Assembly (NCBI GenBank): GCA_000349905.1
Contig: KB722761.1
Location: 39,451-103,450 of the forward strand
DNA length: 64,000 nucleotides
Direction of reading: 5' to 3'
Source: Volvariella volvacea V23
Taxonomy: Eukaryota > Basidiomycota > Agaricomycetes > Agaricales > Pluteaceae
The notes beneath the pieces are model-generated. The model was not told the origin of the DNA, did not search any database, and worked only from the letters and a program-made list of their open reading frames with translations. Both the position numbers and the translations under genes were made by a program. Of the stretch, positions 36,911-50,563 are shown piece by piece. Every line of letters begins with the position of its first letter. Within the stretch, counting starts at the first letter, position 1.

Positions 36911-39900
36911 GATAACGCCCGCGTCACCTCGAAAAAATAGAGGCAGGACGCCACTCGCGCAAAATGCGCTGCGGGGGGTCGAGCGTGCAGCGCATACGTG
37001 GACCAACCCGCTCGCGGCCTTTTAACCCCCCCTCAGGCTCTCGATCTGGTCGACGACGATCACGACGTCGCAGAATATTCTACGTAGACTCCTGGCTGAT
37101 GCGTCCGCGCGTCACACAGACCGACAGGAGCGGTTGAGTGTGCGTGGGTGAAATTTGTTCGAACCTTTGCCACCCCGGGCCTGCTCTGCTCGCCAGCAAT
37201 TCACGGTAGGCATGGACCATGGCCACGGGGGTGGTGGTGGTGGTGGTCAAGCCAGGGCGATGCGGGTCCGGGAGACGACTGTTGCCCAGATACAAGTTGG
37301 TTGCTTCCGAGCCCGCGTTCCTTGACGTCCAGTAGCCGCGTCTGGCCGACGGCTGCGTGTCGGGTCGGGGAACGCTCTGGGCGAATGGCAGGACTCGGAT
37401 GAGGGGGTGCCCGCAGAGCTATCTCTGCTGGCCCAAATCCTAGCCTACGATATTTTTGGAGAGACATTATGTACTACGCTGCCGCGGGAGGGTGCAGATC
37501 TGAGTCCGGGTGGCATACGGCGGTGGCGCTTTAACCTCATTGCGTGCATGCAAAATAGGGCTGATGGCGCCGCAAGTAACGCGCTCAAGACGAGGTAGGC
37601 GCGGTAACGTCATTTAGGACGTCGACAGATGCAAGTGGCGCAAGGTGGCATTGAGAGGTGGCATTTGGGGTTGGAGCCAAAAGCGTCTCCATTTGCCAAA
37701 GATACGCCACCTACCTCCTGAGCACTGGCACCCCCCTCCCCTGTATGGTTTCCCCAAACTGGATATATGTCATCGGTATTTTCAAACATTCCGCAAAAAA
37801 GTCTGGCATGATCATCGCGCGGTTTAGAGTTGGTGGAAAGACATCGGCCCAAAGAAACTGTCGCAGCTCGGCGGAAGGCTAACCAGAATGAGTATGCCAC
37901 TGACGATAACCCAAGGACTCATTTGTCGCTGCAGTACGGTAGGACGTGATGACTGAAACACGTTCTGACCTCGAGGCGCGGCCGCTGAGTGGATAGTAGA
38001 CCTTGGCGGCAAAAGGTCGCGCAATCTCAAGTGTTGGAAGCAGGTGGTCCCATCTGCACGTTCACCCTCCATTTCCTTTAACGAGGAATCAATTTCTCAT
38101 GAGGGAGTAAGGGGGAGGAGGGGGAGGGGTGCGGAAGGAACATGAAGCAAAAAAAATCTCCTGCTGTTGATAGAAGGAGAGAAAAAATTTGACCTGGATT
38201 GACCACCCCCCGGGCGAATCCCCCCAAAATGGGACCTTGTCTGGTTTTTCGTTTCGTTTCCATACTCCCATAAAGTTAGGCACGGCTCGGTGGAGATGAT
38301 GCCATATGTCGGGTATGATTTATGATCGATTGATGATGCAAGTTCATCTCTCGAGATCACTAGCGTTCGAGGTTGTGACGGCTTCCCCAGGCCTAGAGCG
38401 ATAGCCCCTGAGGGCTTACCAGATACCACTGTCAGGGAGCAGATACCTAGACTTGCTGGTCGCAGACGAGGCCAGTGTCCTCGATGGCCCACGCCCTCAG
38501 GTCGACGAGCTACGGGGCTTGGTAAAGCGGGAGCGCAAATAACGTATGCAGCCACCTGTGGACCTACAGGCGTCTATCATGTCCGACTACACGCAACTTG
38601 TCCTGCATATGCCGGATCCTTGGGCCGAGGACCTTCGCAGAACACCTGTCATTCCCGAGCCATCTGCAGTGGGCGTGGCGTTCGAGAAAGTGTGGGCACA
38701 GCCTTGGAATATATCGGTGGGGTGCCCAGGACACCGGGTCAGTGCAGGCTGGCGCAAGGCTTGCCAATTCGGGCGTTAAAGGGAAATATGAAGGATCTCA
38801 AACGAGAGCAGCGCTTCGTATCTCGAGCGTGTCCGAAGATACGAACCTACTTGCATCCAATGTGTCATCAGTCGGTCACGACCCTAGTGATGATCGCCAA
38901 AGACAATCTGACAATGCAACATCCCATAGCTGGGCCACCCCGAGCTGAGCCCCGAAGTACAGTAATGCAGACCCTCGTATTTTCGCCGGTGATAGATCAA
39001 GAATTGATATGGCACGCTTGCTCGAATTTGTACTCGCAAACTAACCCTATTTGTGGTCGTGATGACTGCTGATGGACAGCGCAATAAACGAGCCTGTGGA
39101 GGCTGCGTGGGCTGCTCGTAACCCTCGTGAACAAATTCTATATACAGGCCAGAGAATGAATTGCAGGGGGGACCACGGCATCCGTCAGATGTATGCTGTA
39201 TAGCCACGAGCCTCAAGCGCCCCAGACTGGCTGAAACAAATGCTTAATAGCACGGCAGTCTCTGGAGTCAGCCCCAAGGGTAGATATAGACGAAGAGGGA
39301 TCTGATGCAGAGCGCAGGGCCGCGCGATCTGTACAACGCGGTCACTGATGCTCGCGCCTGAGGCAGATGACATACGAGAGCTTCGCGGCGTCGGGGCCAA
39401 AGGAGGGAGTCTGTGTTGTGGGAGTCCAAGCCGTGTCGTGACCACGGTTGATAATCCCTTTCTAAAAAAATTTGTACCCGGAACGGCTGATGGAGGTGCA
39501 GGCGTCGAAGCCCTAATCATGGATCGGTTGTGGCGAGCACAGTGGGTGTTTCATATGGCGGCAAGATCCAGGATCCATCAGTATCTGCATCTTTACGTCC
39601 AGGCGGCCCAACAAATGTGGTGCAACGACATAGGAGAGCTGTTATGGAGAGCGCGACGCAGAGCGGCCGATGCCAAGCCCGGGTCTGCTTGGGAGTCGGC
39701 AGGGCGCTTGCACTGAGGACCAATGGCCAAGTGAATCTGGGATTGAAAGTGGATCGGGTATGACCGAGCAGGACCGAGTTCGGCGAAATCCTGAAAAGGC
39801 TGGGATCGCAAGATCGGGCGTCGATGGGGGGGTTGTAGGGTCGCCGGTCGGAGGATGCAAGGGCTGGGCATTTGCGAGATTCCAATCCGGTGTGGTTGTG

Positions 39901-40074
39901 ACGAACGCGGGTGTGTTTTGTGATCGCACTGAGCTTACAATTCCGTCTTTACCAATAACACGACAATTCCAAGTAAAAAAGCAATCGCGGTAGTGCAAAC
40001 TGCAAGTCCTTTCCTCCTCCTGCGTTCCCCTCGCCTCCTCTTAATACCCTCCGTTCGCTCCTCTCCCCTGCCCC
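36911..40074. other. 3.2 kb without a supported gene, right of the gap
   Basis: Locally GC-rich just after the gap. Frames on both strands overlap as expected for GC-rich noncoding DNA (for example 39348-39716 plus and 39517-39885 minus). The last ~150 bp are CT-rich and should be the promoter and leader of the transcription factor gene. Confidence 0.5.
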
Positions 40075-43000
40075 ATGGCTTCCTCGTCTCAGCTCCCTGT
40101 TTTCCCCCAGTCCTCTAATCCGCATTATTTTGTAGATCACCTCAATCCCCCGCACCACATTCCTGTCAAGACCGAGGCTTCTGCTTCTCCCGACTTGTCT
40201 CCGGCGCCCTCGTCACTGCACAGTTTCCAGTTCAAGTTCCATCCACCACAGCAGCCGTCTTTATCTCACGATTCGCTTCCTGGATCTCGTAATCACTCTC
40301 AGTCTCCCAGCTCGCTCCCACCCCAGCCAATCTACCGTTTTGGGTCGGGAACTGCCTCTTATAATTCTATGACCTCTCACCACCACCCGTGGTCCAACTC
40401 TGCTACCGCCGCTGTCCCCGCCAATCCGTCATCGCGTGCCGTCGGCCCTGCTTCTGCCGCCAACCACCACCACTTCACCAACGGCGCCAGCCACGAACTA
40501 ACTTCCCTGGAGCATTCAATGTCCTACAGCGACGAATACGACGAGGTGTCAGAGTTGGTTGACTTGCCCATGGGCAGTCAGACTGGGTTTGCTGGTCTTT
40601 CCCCTGCAAATGGGGGAAGCTCCGCTTCAGGAATGCACGAGAAGCTTATAAGACGAAGGAGCAGCAAAGGCAAGTCGCAGCTTTCTGACCTGTTGGTCAT
40701 CGACCGCCCTCTGATATCCTGCTTTCTCTTCGCCGCTGCTGACAAATCATGTTACTCACGCATCTACCCTCAATTCATTTCTGCTTCTCACCCCTCAATC
40801 CGCTCTTCGCGTCGTAGCCTGTGACCAGTGCCGCAAATCCAAGTGCAAGTGTGAGCGTACAACGCCGGGGGAACCATGTAAAAGCTGTGTTATGCTAGGA
40901 ACTCGTAAGTGTTCTAATCCGATTCGCGTCCTTGGGGAGTGGCACGGAGCCGTACCAGCACTCTGTTGCTTCCAAGGCCTCTGCTGGAATTGGGAGTCGT
41001 GTGAGGGTCCAGTGGCTCAGTTTTGCACCTGATACACGCGCATATATTCGCCATTTTCTCGGTATCCCGTACATTTCGCTAACAAACTCCAGCCTGCACC
41101 TTTCTTGGCCCTTCAAGGAAGCGTGGTCCACCTAAAGGGTACATTGACGCAATAGAGGCCCGATTACATCAGACCGAAGCGCTGCTCGGGATCATGCTCG
41201 CGTCCAATGACGAGCGCGCCCTAACGCTGCTCAATGACATCGCCAAGGCAAGTCGTCCGCCGTCCTTGATTTTGGAGTCACGTTTTCTTTGTTTGTGACC
41301 TGATCTGTGCGCATATATGCGGGTCCGGGAGTGATTACAGCCAAGGATGCGGGGCATCGGTGAGGGTCCCGTCTCTGTGGGCCTGCGATCTCACTTTTCC
41401 TGGTCGGATATCCCCAGAAGCTGCATATCGGCTGTTGGCGTATATCAATTCTATTGGAAGGGGCGTTCTCCTCGTGGCCTGCATGTCTGTTTATTTGACC
41501 GCGGGGCTTCTGGACTCCAACGTGTTGGCAAATTGTGCCTTGAACACGCAAGGCTATCACTTAATTGCATTCAGGATTATGCCTCATCGCGGCACTTTCC
41601 TTGGACCCCATATACTTCCTCATATGTCGATATGGCTACTGGCATCATGTCCATGGTGACCCTGATCGTCCTTTGTGCCCTACACATAGTTTCCTTGTGC
41701 TCTATACATCAGTTGAATTGGTGAACTCATCCCTACTTTGCATTATGTACAGGATCCTCTAGCAAAAGAGATCATAAATCGCGTGGATAACTCCCCCTAT
41801 GGCGTCAAGGGTCGAAGAAAAGATGATTCGGGGCCACCCCCGAAAACACGACACCAACACCCAAACACGGATGGCTCAAACAAGGAGGGTGGCAGCGGGA
41901 GGTTCGAATTGGGCTCGACTCAGTACGTATTTGCCTCGCCATTTGCCAAGGGCAGCGGGTTAAGCTAGTTTTGTAGCCCATCCAATGAGTGGCAAGACCG
42001 TGTTACCGCGATGTTGCAGGCAAAGGCCCGAAACCGGGTTACTTCCGACCAAAACGCTAGTTCCAGCGATGCCGTCAGCGAACGGACCACATTACGACTC
42101 AGTGCCCATGATACGGCGGCCGTAACAGGCACTATCAGTGACGACGGTCACTCGCCAGGGCGAAGAACTCGTCGTAGGGTCGAGGATGAAAACGAGTTTG
42201 GCTATGCTGGATTGACTCCGATATCTGCCACCTCACGGGATGGTCCTTCGTCTAGATATGGGTCTCGTTCTAACTTTAGTACACTGAGTCCGACCGGTTC
42301 TTATGGACTCTATGCTGGATCACGGAGGAGAAGCCTGAGTCCTGACAGTGCGGATTCGGAGGATGAGGGGGGCTTGACTGGCGCAGTCGGGCAGCTAAGT
42401 TTAAACGAAGACGAGCAGGTCCGGTACCACGGAAAAGCGAGCGGTCTTCATCTGCTAGGCGACAAGGAAAGGGTGGACACCCGAAACGAGGGCGGCATTT
42501 GGTAGGCTTTCTCTCACTACGACTTGACCCAGTCCACGAGGCTAAATCACGCTCCATCTCAGGCGCTTTCCCAAGGCTCGCGTATGGCCGCCCCTTCCTT
42601 CGGCCACTCACTCCGCTGCTGGCGAAGACGAATTCGTATCTCAGTTACCAGACCGCGCCACCCAAGATCACCTTCTAGAACTGTACTTTCAATACGTGCA
42701 CCCTTCCTTTCCTGTCGTCCACAAGCGGGCCTTCTTTGATGCCTTCAACGCAACGTAAGCTATTTCTGTCACATCCCGTCCGTCGTCTATTAATTCCTGT
42801 TGGCTTGGCACCCAAAGTGCGAATGACAGGACAGCTAGGCAGGAGTCTCCAAACTCTCCGGAAGAGTCGGACAACGCCAGCAGCACCAATCCCTCCGGAA
42901 CCTCAAAATCCCCATTCAACCGCCGTCCTCGCCGCATCCCCACTCTGCTCCTGTTTGCGATGTATGCCATTGCTGCTCGATACTCCGATAGCTCCAGCAT

Positions 43001-45480
43001 TCCTCCTAAGCCCACCGATGGGTCAATGTGGGAAGCAGGGGACGACTACCTAAATAAGGCAAAAGTCATCCTGGACGGCTCGTACTCGAGCTCAAGGCCT
43101 ACGACCGTCCAGGCTCTATTGCTAATGGGGTACAGAGAAATCGGTATCGGTGCGATGGCGCAGGCCTGGACCTATATCGGCATGGCGATCCGAATGGCCC
43201 AGGATTTGGGAATGCACAGACGTGCGGATGGCTGGGCTAGAGTTGGTCTTGGCGGCAGGCTCTTTGGAGAAGATGAATTACATGAACGGAAGAGGATTTG
43301 GTACGCCTGTGTCATCATGGACAAGTATGTTTCAACCTACATTGGTAAGTCTTGATCTCCGAAGGCATTGAAATCTTGGGGGGATTGATGGGTTCATACT
43401 TGAAAAAGGACGGCCGTTGATGATATTTGAGCAAGATTTTGATACGCTGCCTCCTGGCGAGGATGATGTACGTGCCTTTCAGCTTCTTGGGTGCTCGTTA
43501 GGACCCATTTCGCTTTATCTCCTTTGGGAGGGTTGTAATTGACTAATGATGCAATGCCGTCTTTTTTTTCCCCCTCGTGCGGCGTCATGCCTCGTTTTTC
43601 TAGTCGGAGGAAATGGAAGAATGGACCTCATTGTCTGCCACAGGGGAAAGTCTTCCTTCCGTCCCTGGGCGGATCATCTCCTGCTTCAATGCGTCCGCAT
43701 CGTTGTGTACGTGTTTTTGTGCCCAATCATTTCATATTTGAAGTTCACGTGAGCTCATGTACATATCTAGCCAACATTTTGAGCATGATTGTCCAATCGA
43801 TCTATGCTGTTCGACCAACCAGGAGCAGACACGCAGAATACGCGCACCTCGAGGGCATCTTGGACAAGTGGTATATCGAGCTGCCTGAGCATCTTCGTCA
43901 TGACCCTGGCTCCACGAAGAATCCCCCGCCACCCCCTCACATCTTGACACTTCATATGCAGTATTGGTGTGCCGTTTTGTTGCTCCACAGACCCTTGTAC
44001 GTGATGCCTATAGTTTCTCGGGCCTGGGGACCCTCCTCTCATTCACGTTTCTCTTTTAGCATCAGGCAGGTCGACAATTCAAAGACCAAGCAGTGAGCAG
44101 CCTTTTTAATTTTTGTTCCTTGTTCTACTTTTGGCCGCTTACGATTGTTTCATTTTTTATTTCAGGTCTGATGAGTCCGACGATGAGAAAACGCGTGCGT
44201 TCTATGAGAAGAGTTATGAGCTCTGCGCAGGTGCTGCGAATCACATAACATCACTCGGTACCTATCCTTTGTTTTTTTTTTGCCTATAGATCTCGTTCGC
44301 TCATTGCTTGATCACTGGCCACTTTTTGTGTCCCTTTTCATTTGTTCAGCTACAACGTACATGGAACGGTACTCCTTGGAGCGAAGCGCGGTGTTCCTTT
44401 GCTACTACTTGTTCACGGCGAGCATCATGCACGTCATTTCACGTATGTCATTGGGCTGCCTTTGTTACCGTGGTTAGTCGACTCATTTGCGCTTCTTGAC
44501 GGGCAGTGTCCACACACCCTTCCGACCCGCAAGCCCGCATAGGACTCATTAAAGTCAAAGATGCGTTGCAAAAGATGGAGATTGTATGGCCTAGTGCTGG
44601 CAGGGCCCTTGAGCTTCTCCGGGGATCGAAGATGAATCTAGATGCTGGGGCCGGGAACCTCCACCTCCAGCCTTCGCCGGAGCGTCACAAGCGTTCAGCT
44701 GAGCAGTCATTGGATGACTCATTCGAGGGTTCCCACCCTCTTCATCATGCCCACCAACCTTCCTCTCATCCGCGATACCAAACGAGTCAATCACAGCTCC
44801 AGTCCCAACAGCGTCCCCGCTCGCAGCCCCAGCCAGCGCCAAGGCCGCCTTCCAACCAGCAAAGTAGTTTCGTGGATATTCGCTCTCAAGGCTATCATAA
44901 TCAACCGTACAATAATTCGATGGGCGTTTTTAATAACTCGTCAACGGAGTTGCAGGCATCGCCGCTACCGGCATCTCATTCAGCACCAGCGACCGGCTCG
45001 AGCTCTTACTTTGGGTCATCTTACGACCGTTGGCCCTCGGGTCAGCATACCACCCTTGCCTATCCTCCGACACTTTCGACGTCTGTCCTTCCGCAGCTCT
45101 ACAGCACTGGCTTGGTTGACGAACGCTCTGCCCAATCTTCCACTACCAGTCATCGGCTCCACGGCCAGCATAATCCATCGCACGGTTCTAATCCCCAGCC
45201 CCAGCACCCGCACCATACGCAGCAGACCACTAATCATCATACCACTAATCAGCATGATGGAAATCAACGTTACCCGCCGCAATACTGGAACGACTTTTCT
45301 ACGTTTTCGCAGTTGGGACCGTATCCCGGAGGCTATCCTCAACAATCGCAGCACCCGTCCCAGTCTCAGCAACATCAACATCAACACCAATCACACCCGC
45401 AAGCACAGCCGTCGGGTATTGCGCAACCGCAGGCCAGTTCGCAGATATACTTGCCAGAGCAATATAATATCTACAGCTGA
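40075..45480 (+). CDS. XlnR-like Zn(II)2Cys6 transcription factor, 14 exons
   Basis: Exons: 40075-40669, 40818-40904, 41093-41247, 41753-41922, 41977-42501, 42563-42754, 42818-43344, 43409-43467, 43604-43706, 43771-43996, 44060-44092, 44166-44257, 44350-44442, 44507-45480; 3831 nt, 1276 aa. The zinc cluster follows C-x2-C-x6-C-x8-C-x2-C-x6-C (ACDQCRKSKCKC ... CKSC ... ACTF), at about residues 200-235, then RKRGPPKGYIDAIEARL, the linker-dimerisation part seen in XlnR-type proteins. The middle (LYFQYVHPSFPVVHKRAFF, then MGYREIGIGAMAQAWTYIGM) is the Fungal_trans domain. The ends are Ser-, His- and Gln-rich. A nuclear DNA-binding regulator is certain in type. The XlnR (xylanase/cellulase) role is only a family label; targets in basidiomycetes may differ. 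Introns 1 and 3 start with GC. Confidence 0.9.
40670..40817 (+). other. GC-AG intron before the zinc-cluster exon
   Basis: The donor reads AAAG then gcaagt and the acceptor gtcgtag. Joining gives K-A-C-D-Q-C, the exact start expected for the zinc cluster. No GT donor nearby keeps this frame. Confidence 0.8.
41248..41752 (+). other. 505-nt GC-AG intron
   Basis: The donor reads AAG then gcaagt and the acceptor gtacag; joining gives LLNDIAK-DPLAKEI, which continues the XlnR-type linker without loss. It is eight to ten times longer than the usual introns in this window and holds short open frames with no family match. Confidence 0.75.
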
Positions 45481-48400
45481 TATCGTCAAAAGAAAAAGAC
45501 TTTTTAATCGCTTCTTTCCGTCGACCTTCGTCTACTATCTCTGTATCCTGACCATGTCGCCGAATACTTAATATGACTATGCTTAGGATGTGGTACACTT
45601 CTTCCCCTCTGTCCTTACTCGCGGAAATTGCCCTCTATGTACCCCTCACACAATATTCCCGTCTCGTACCTTCGCCAAACCGTCATATCTCTTCTGCGAA
45701 TGCTACATAGTTTTTCTCTAATGTCTAAAAATTTCAAACTAATGTCAAAATGTGTATCTGAATAGTAACATACAAAATATCTTTTTTTATTTTTATTTTT
45801 GTTGCACGTGCAGTCGGTCGTACCTCACCTCCGTGATATAAAATTGAGCGCGTCCCGCCGAATGGATGACACGTATTGTGGAGCTGTTTCTCCTCACAGT
45901 CCATCTAAAGCTCTCTGGACAGCTACTGACAAGTGCGCACATCACTCGTTTCCGTCTCCGTGTTTTGTTAGACGCCGAACAAGGTTTGCATTGTAAAATG
46001 GTTAGCGTCCTTTGAAGACCACATCACCTCTGGGACTGCACACTTCCTACATTACGACGGGCGCCACCTACGTCATCCACAAGACTTTTTGGTTCGAAAA
46101 AGGAAAGTAGTTGTTGAACGTAACCTGGCGAATGATTGACGACTCTGTTTCCAGCGAGGAAACCGGTGCTTGCGTGCCTGCATCGCCCTTACATCCCCAT
46201 TAGCGGATGGAACGCACGTTGCGGATTTGGTGAGTCTGAGGTGCTGATGGACAGAACGTTATTGGGGAGGAGCAGAAGCCTTGAGGGCATGCCGAGGCCG
46301 TGTACGTGTGCAGACGAATGACTCGGGGAGAATCCGATGTGAATGGGGAGGTGTGGTGTATAAGGTTTTGGCTTGGTCGGATGCGGGCAATATCATTCGC
46401 GCAGAGAACCCCCTTGAGCGATGTCATGGGGCACGCGGAGGACCGACGTCCATCTGTGTCGGTCGTCCTCCCGCGAGCCATGGGTATTTTTGCATCGTGG
46501 TGAGTGCACATCACCTTGGATAGATCATAACGCGCGCGTAGGCTGATATTACCCCGGTCTGTGGTACAGCGATTGCCATGAGGCTACTCGCCCCGGTAAC
46601 TTGTGCTTGCGGGCGCAGAATCATGCGGTCCGTCGTCTCTCCGACGCAACCGGGGAGAGACGTCGAGTGTTGGAGGAAACTCCCGTTTGATTTGGTGACG
46701 ATGAGCCGCGTCATTGCTGCATCCGAGCGACTGCTACCGTTGGAAATCGCGCTGGCAAAATTTCGCCAGTGGCTGGTTCAACTTGAGCCCAAATCCGAAA
46801 CATCCCATCTCATCACCTCGATATTTCCCATGCTCCCCGACGCAGTCTGCATTCTTAGCACCCACCTGAAAACTATTTTACATTCCACGATATCGACATA
46901 AGGATTCAGTGCTGCCCGGTCTTCAAATCTCAAAGCGATCATAATCATGGGATGCGGTCATAGGGAGGAACCGTGGTGCGAATCATCACTCATGCGGACA
47001 CTGTCAGTGGTTGCTCTCTGTCAGAACCTTGAGCTTATGTTTCCACTTCAATTCAGTTCGCCCTCAATAGGCACGTCAACCGGTGTCTTGTTTGAAGACT
47101 TTACTGCTGATGAAATACCGGAAGTGCTACGGCGCAGCGATCAACCAACAGCAACAAAACTCGTGCATGATCTACCGGACGAAGTCCTGGCCGGTCATTT
47201 CTTGCTCCATGAGGGCAGTTCTGACGCTCTGACAGTGCTCGTGCCTTGTATCTCTCAGTTGCTGTTCGCTGGAGAACACAACTTCCATCATGAAATCCAC
47301 GGACCTGACATCTGTTGCGTGACCGGCGTAGGGATCAAAACCCTCCGTATCAAGTGGAACTGCAACCCTAGCATACGGGGAGACTCACTTCTCGGTATCT
47401 TGCCCCCCTCAACTTGTCAATCATCACGTTCAAGTAGAGCCCGATGACGATCGATTCCACATTGGAATCCAAGTCGAACCCGGAGATATCGTGCGTAGTC
47501 TACCTCTGTACACGCACACATCTCAATCTTGCTGTTTCCTTTCTAGGCTCGACCGACAACCCCAATCATCTACGCCCAAAAGTTCATAAGCTTCACACAT
47601 AGCACGCGTATTGTTCATTCTATCATAGGCCTCCGGTGTCGGTGTTATCGTAGTGCCGTACAATGGTGATGTGCATAACCACGCAGTTAATGTGCACTCA
47701 GTATTGTTGTGCCTTGTCGGCGAACTCATGCTTGTAGCTTGACATCTTACGAGAGGCTTTAATCAACCTTCTTCACAACTCACAGTAACTGAATGGGGTT
47801 GTGGCTTTCACCCCGGTACCGAAATGCTCGACCGCTGTTTCAAGATAATTTGCAATAGCCCCATGGAGAAAGAATTTCAGCGACTCAGACGCTAGATCTT
47901 GCGAAGTCCCATCTGTTATCATAGAAGTGATCGCCATTGCCCTTCTCCCCAAACCTTCTTTGCTTTCTCTGCCAACTTTAACCAACCCCCCCTTCCTTTC
48001 GTCACAGCGGACTTGGACACACGGGTTTATCGGTACCGGGTTTCCTTTCGGTGCAGCAACATTTTTCTCTCCATACAGCACCCGGTGCCTCCATATCGAG
48101 TCTATAATCGGCACTCCTGATGTCACACAGCATGTCGCAGGACGTGCCCATCTGCCACCTCCCCGCATTTGCAGTGCATGGGGTGCCCTATGATATCATT
48201 GCGTGTAGGGGATCTCCAACGCTGGAAATAACTAGGGTATCCCATCTACCTGCTACATACGTGGAGTAAACCCCTTGCAGTATCCAAGTCAAACCTTTCG
48301 TTCACACAGAAATCAGAATTGGAATACGCTTAGGCAAGCACCCAGGTATCGATATTAAACCATTTTGTAAGTCAGGTATGTTACGATTGATGCAGATACT

Positions 48401-48665
48401 TCAGGTGCAATACAAGATTTATTTGAATTAGCACCTCGAACGACAGTACACAATAGCGGGATTTGGCTGGTATCTGACAGAACGCTTGATTGGATGTCTT
48501 TAGATGCACGAGTTGACTTATTTCACTACGAGATAGAACCGCTGTGCATAATGGTAGTGAAGTGGGAGCCATGGGTGCATAGGTCAAAATTAATGAGATA
48601 TAATAATTCAATCGGTGCTGAGGCTGGTGACAAGGCACGAAACTCTACGACTACATCTAGGCCCC
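45481..48665. other. Intergenic, no supported gene
   Basis: The first few hundred bases are the T-rich 3' flank of the transcription factor. One plus-strand frame at 46947-47447 (166 codons, with LPDEVLAGHFLLHEG) has fair protein character but no known family and no clear splice partners. The rest shows nothing. Confidence 0.4.
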
Positions 48666-49966
48666 TTATTTTCCATCCCAACCTTTGCGCATATATTTAT
48701 TTTCATCCTCCTCAAAACCCCAAAACCACTCCGTCATCGTCCTGCCTACAGCAGGATAGTGCAACGTCACTGTGGTCGCAACTGGTAGCACATTCCGCTG
48801 AAAATGAGTATATGATACTGCGGTGCGATGCTCGTACGTCCCTCCCGGAATGCAATTCAACAGACGATCTGGGTTCAGCAGACTGGAGATACTGACATAG
48901 TTCGCTGTAGCATTAGCTCTGAATACCGATTGGGCGGGATGAGCCAGAGAGGTCTGCCTTCGACTGTATTACAAACCAGCGAAGGTTGGACAATTGACGG
49001 AGTGACTGTTAAAGAGAGGCCATGTACCCCTATGCTTCGATTTGAGTTTATTCGTTTCCCTCTGGGAAAGAGTAGTAAGGTTGATACTTACGTCGTGGTA
49101 TTCAACCACCTCAAAAACTTCCAAATTGACCAGAAACGGCGCAATCTGATCTAACTTTATCTTGTCCTCCCCATCGGTACGTGTCCAGTCGAATACTAGC
49201 TTACAAATTTGCTTCAACGATGGTAATACCCTCGCGTCAAATTGTGGTTCATCAGCACTACCCCAATTTCGATACGCCGTCTAGTGGACCTCCATGATCG
49301 TTGGACAGGGGGCAAAAGCTTTGCTAATACCGCGTGGTTACCACCTACCCGCACGAGAGGGGGTGGGGCGTAAATCCTGATTTGGTCTTGGAACAAAATC
49401 TTCACACCGGTGTGGGAGTCAAGTTGTAGTTCCTTGAGAGTAGGATGTAACCTCAGCAAAAGGGGAAGGAAGGATGGTGATTCTTTCACATCGCAGTGCC
49501 AGCGTAGGACGTCAAGCTGGAACGTTGAGTTGAGCAAGATCTCCTCCGAGTCTATCGCAGTCCAGATTGCGTTGGGAGAGTAGAGAAAGCGGAGCTCAGA
49601 CATGATTCAAGCTCGTTTGAGATTCCTCAGGGACTTCGTTGCAGACATGAATAAGGACTTTAAGTCAGCCACTTGCTTATTGTCATCACTTTCACGGATA
49701 TAGTAGCTTGGGTCAAGGAAAAATGCCCAATCATGGACAAGGTCGGCTAATGCTTGTGAAGATATGATTATACGAAGGAAGAGGAGGGTGCGAGGAATGT
49801 CTTTTAGGAAAAGTGGAGATAAAGGACTCTTATGGCTTCCTGGTGTAGAGCGAGAAGTTAAGGACAGTGCGAGCAGAGTAGAAGTGGTGATTCGAGTGTG
49901 GTCCTTGAAAATTTTGATTATATATTGGTAAAGTTCCCGATGGATGCGTTCGCCTTTGTTTGCCAT
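48666..49966 (-). pseudogene. F-box-like pseudogene, paralogue of the gene at 6266-7458
   Basis: Stretches match the intact gene in order: SSQALADLVHDWAFF versus SSQNLADLVHAWGFE, SLRNLKR versus MRNLKR, LDVLRWH versus LNTLRWC, NHAVLAKLLPP versus SHLVLATLLPS, CKLVFDW versus RKLVFEW, LRWFVI versus LRWVVV, and the closing WFWGF ... GWDG. The frame is broken by a TGA at 49609-49607, a TAG at 49283-49281, a one-base shift near the C run at 49308-49312 and further shifts around 48870-49000. Both stops fall where the intact copy, or its alignment, has Trp, which fits simple point mutations. A start ATG is still present at 49966. It is unlikely to make a full protein. Confidence 0.8.
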
Positions 49967-50563
49967 TTAGTTGGTTTAGTAATGGTCGTGAATGAAGAGT
50001 TGTATGTGGGGTGCGTCACTGAGGCTCCTCACTGTATTGTCTAAGATCTCAGCGACACCGATTATTTTTGATCTCGTTAACAGATAGAATCCGATCCCGG
50101 CAAGGTGATAATGATATCACTCGCCTTCCGCCCTTGCTCTCCTATCAAACAAGACTAAGCGATTTCATGGGGCTGACAATTCTCCAGGGAGAAACGTGAG
50201 GAGAGAAATTCCAACCGCTCAACTATTAATAGCATTTCGTTTCCAAGTGGGCTCTCATGAGCACCGCATACATGCAAGAGGAATGACGCGCTTAGAAATG
50301 CGGTGACACTAACCCTTGGACCAATGAGTAACGGATATGGAATTCAGAGTCCCGCCCTTGAAGGTCCTGAACGCTAACGGTTGGCTCTCCTGGGTAGTTG
50401 GAGTGCTGAATACGCCCAAACAAAATCCATAGCAAACTGTCAAGTAAAATACGTATCTAGGCGCAGGAGTATATTTGCTTGTACTGGAATACATATGCAG
50501 CTAGGATAGTTCTTCAAGATTGTCCGAGGGCTCGAAACGTAGAGTACATCCGACACTACACCC
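49967..50563. other. Intergenic, no gene seen
   Basis: Lies between the pseudogene start and the 3' end of the first P450. A 61-codon frame at 50309-50494 has no family character. Confidence 0.6.

Noticed and set aside
39348..39885. Overlapping long frames on both strands
   Set aside because: Simultaneous frames in GC-rich DNA next to an assembly gap are expected by chance; no motif supports either.
46947..47447. 166-codon plus-strand frame
   Set aside because: Some protein-like stretches, but no recognised family, no clear start context and no neighbouring exons; kept only as a note.
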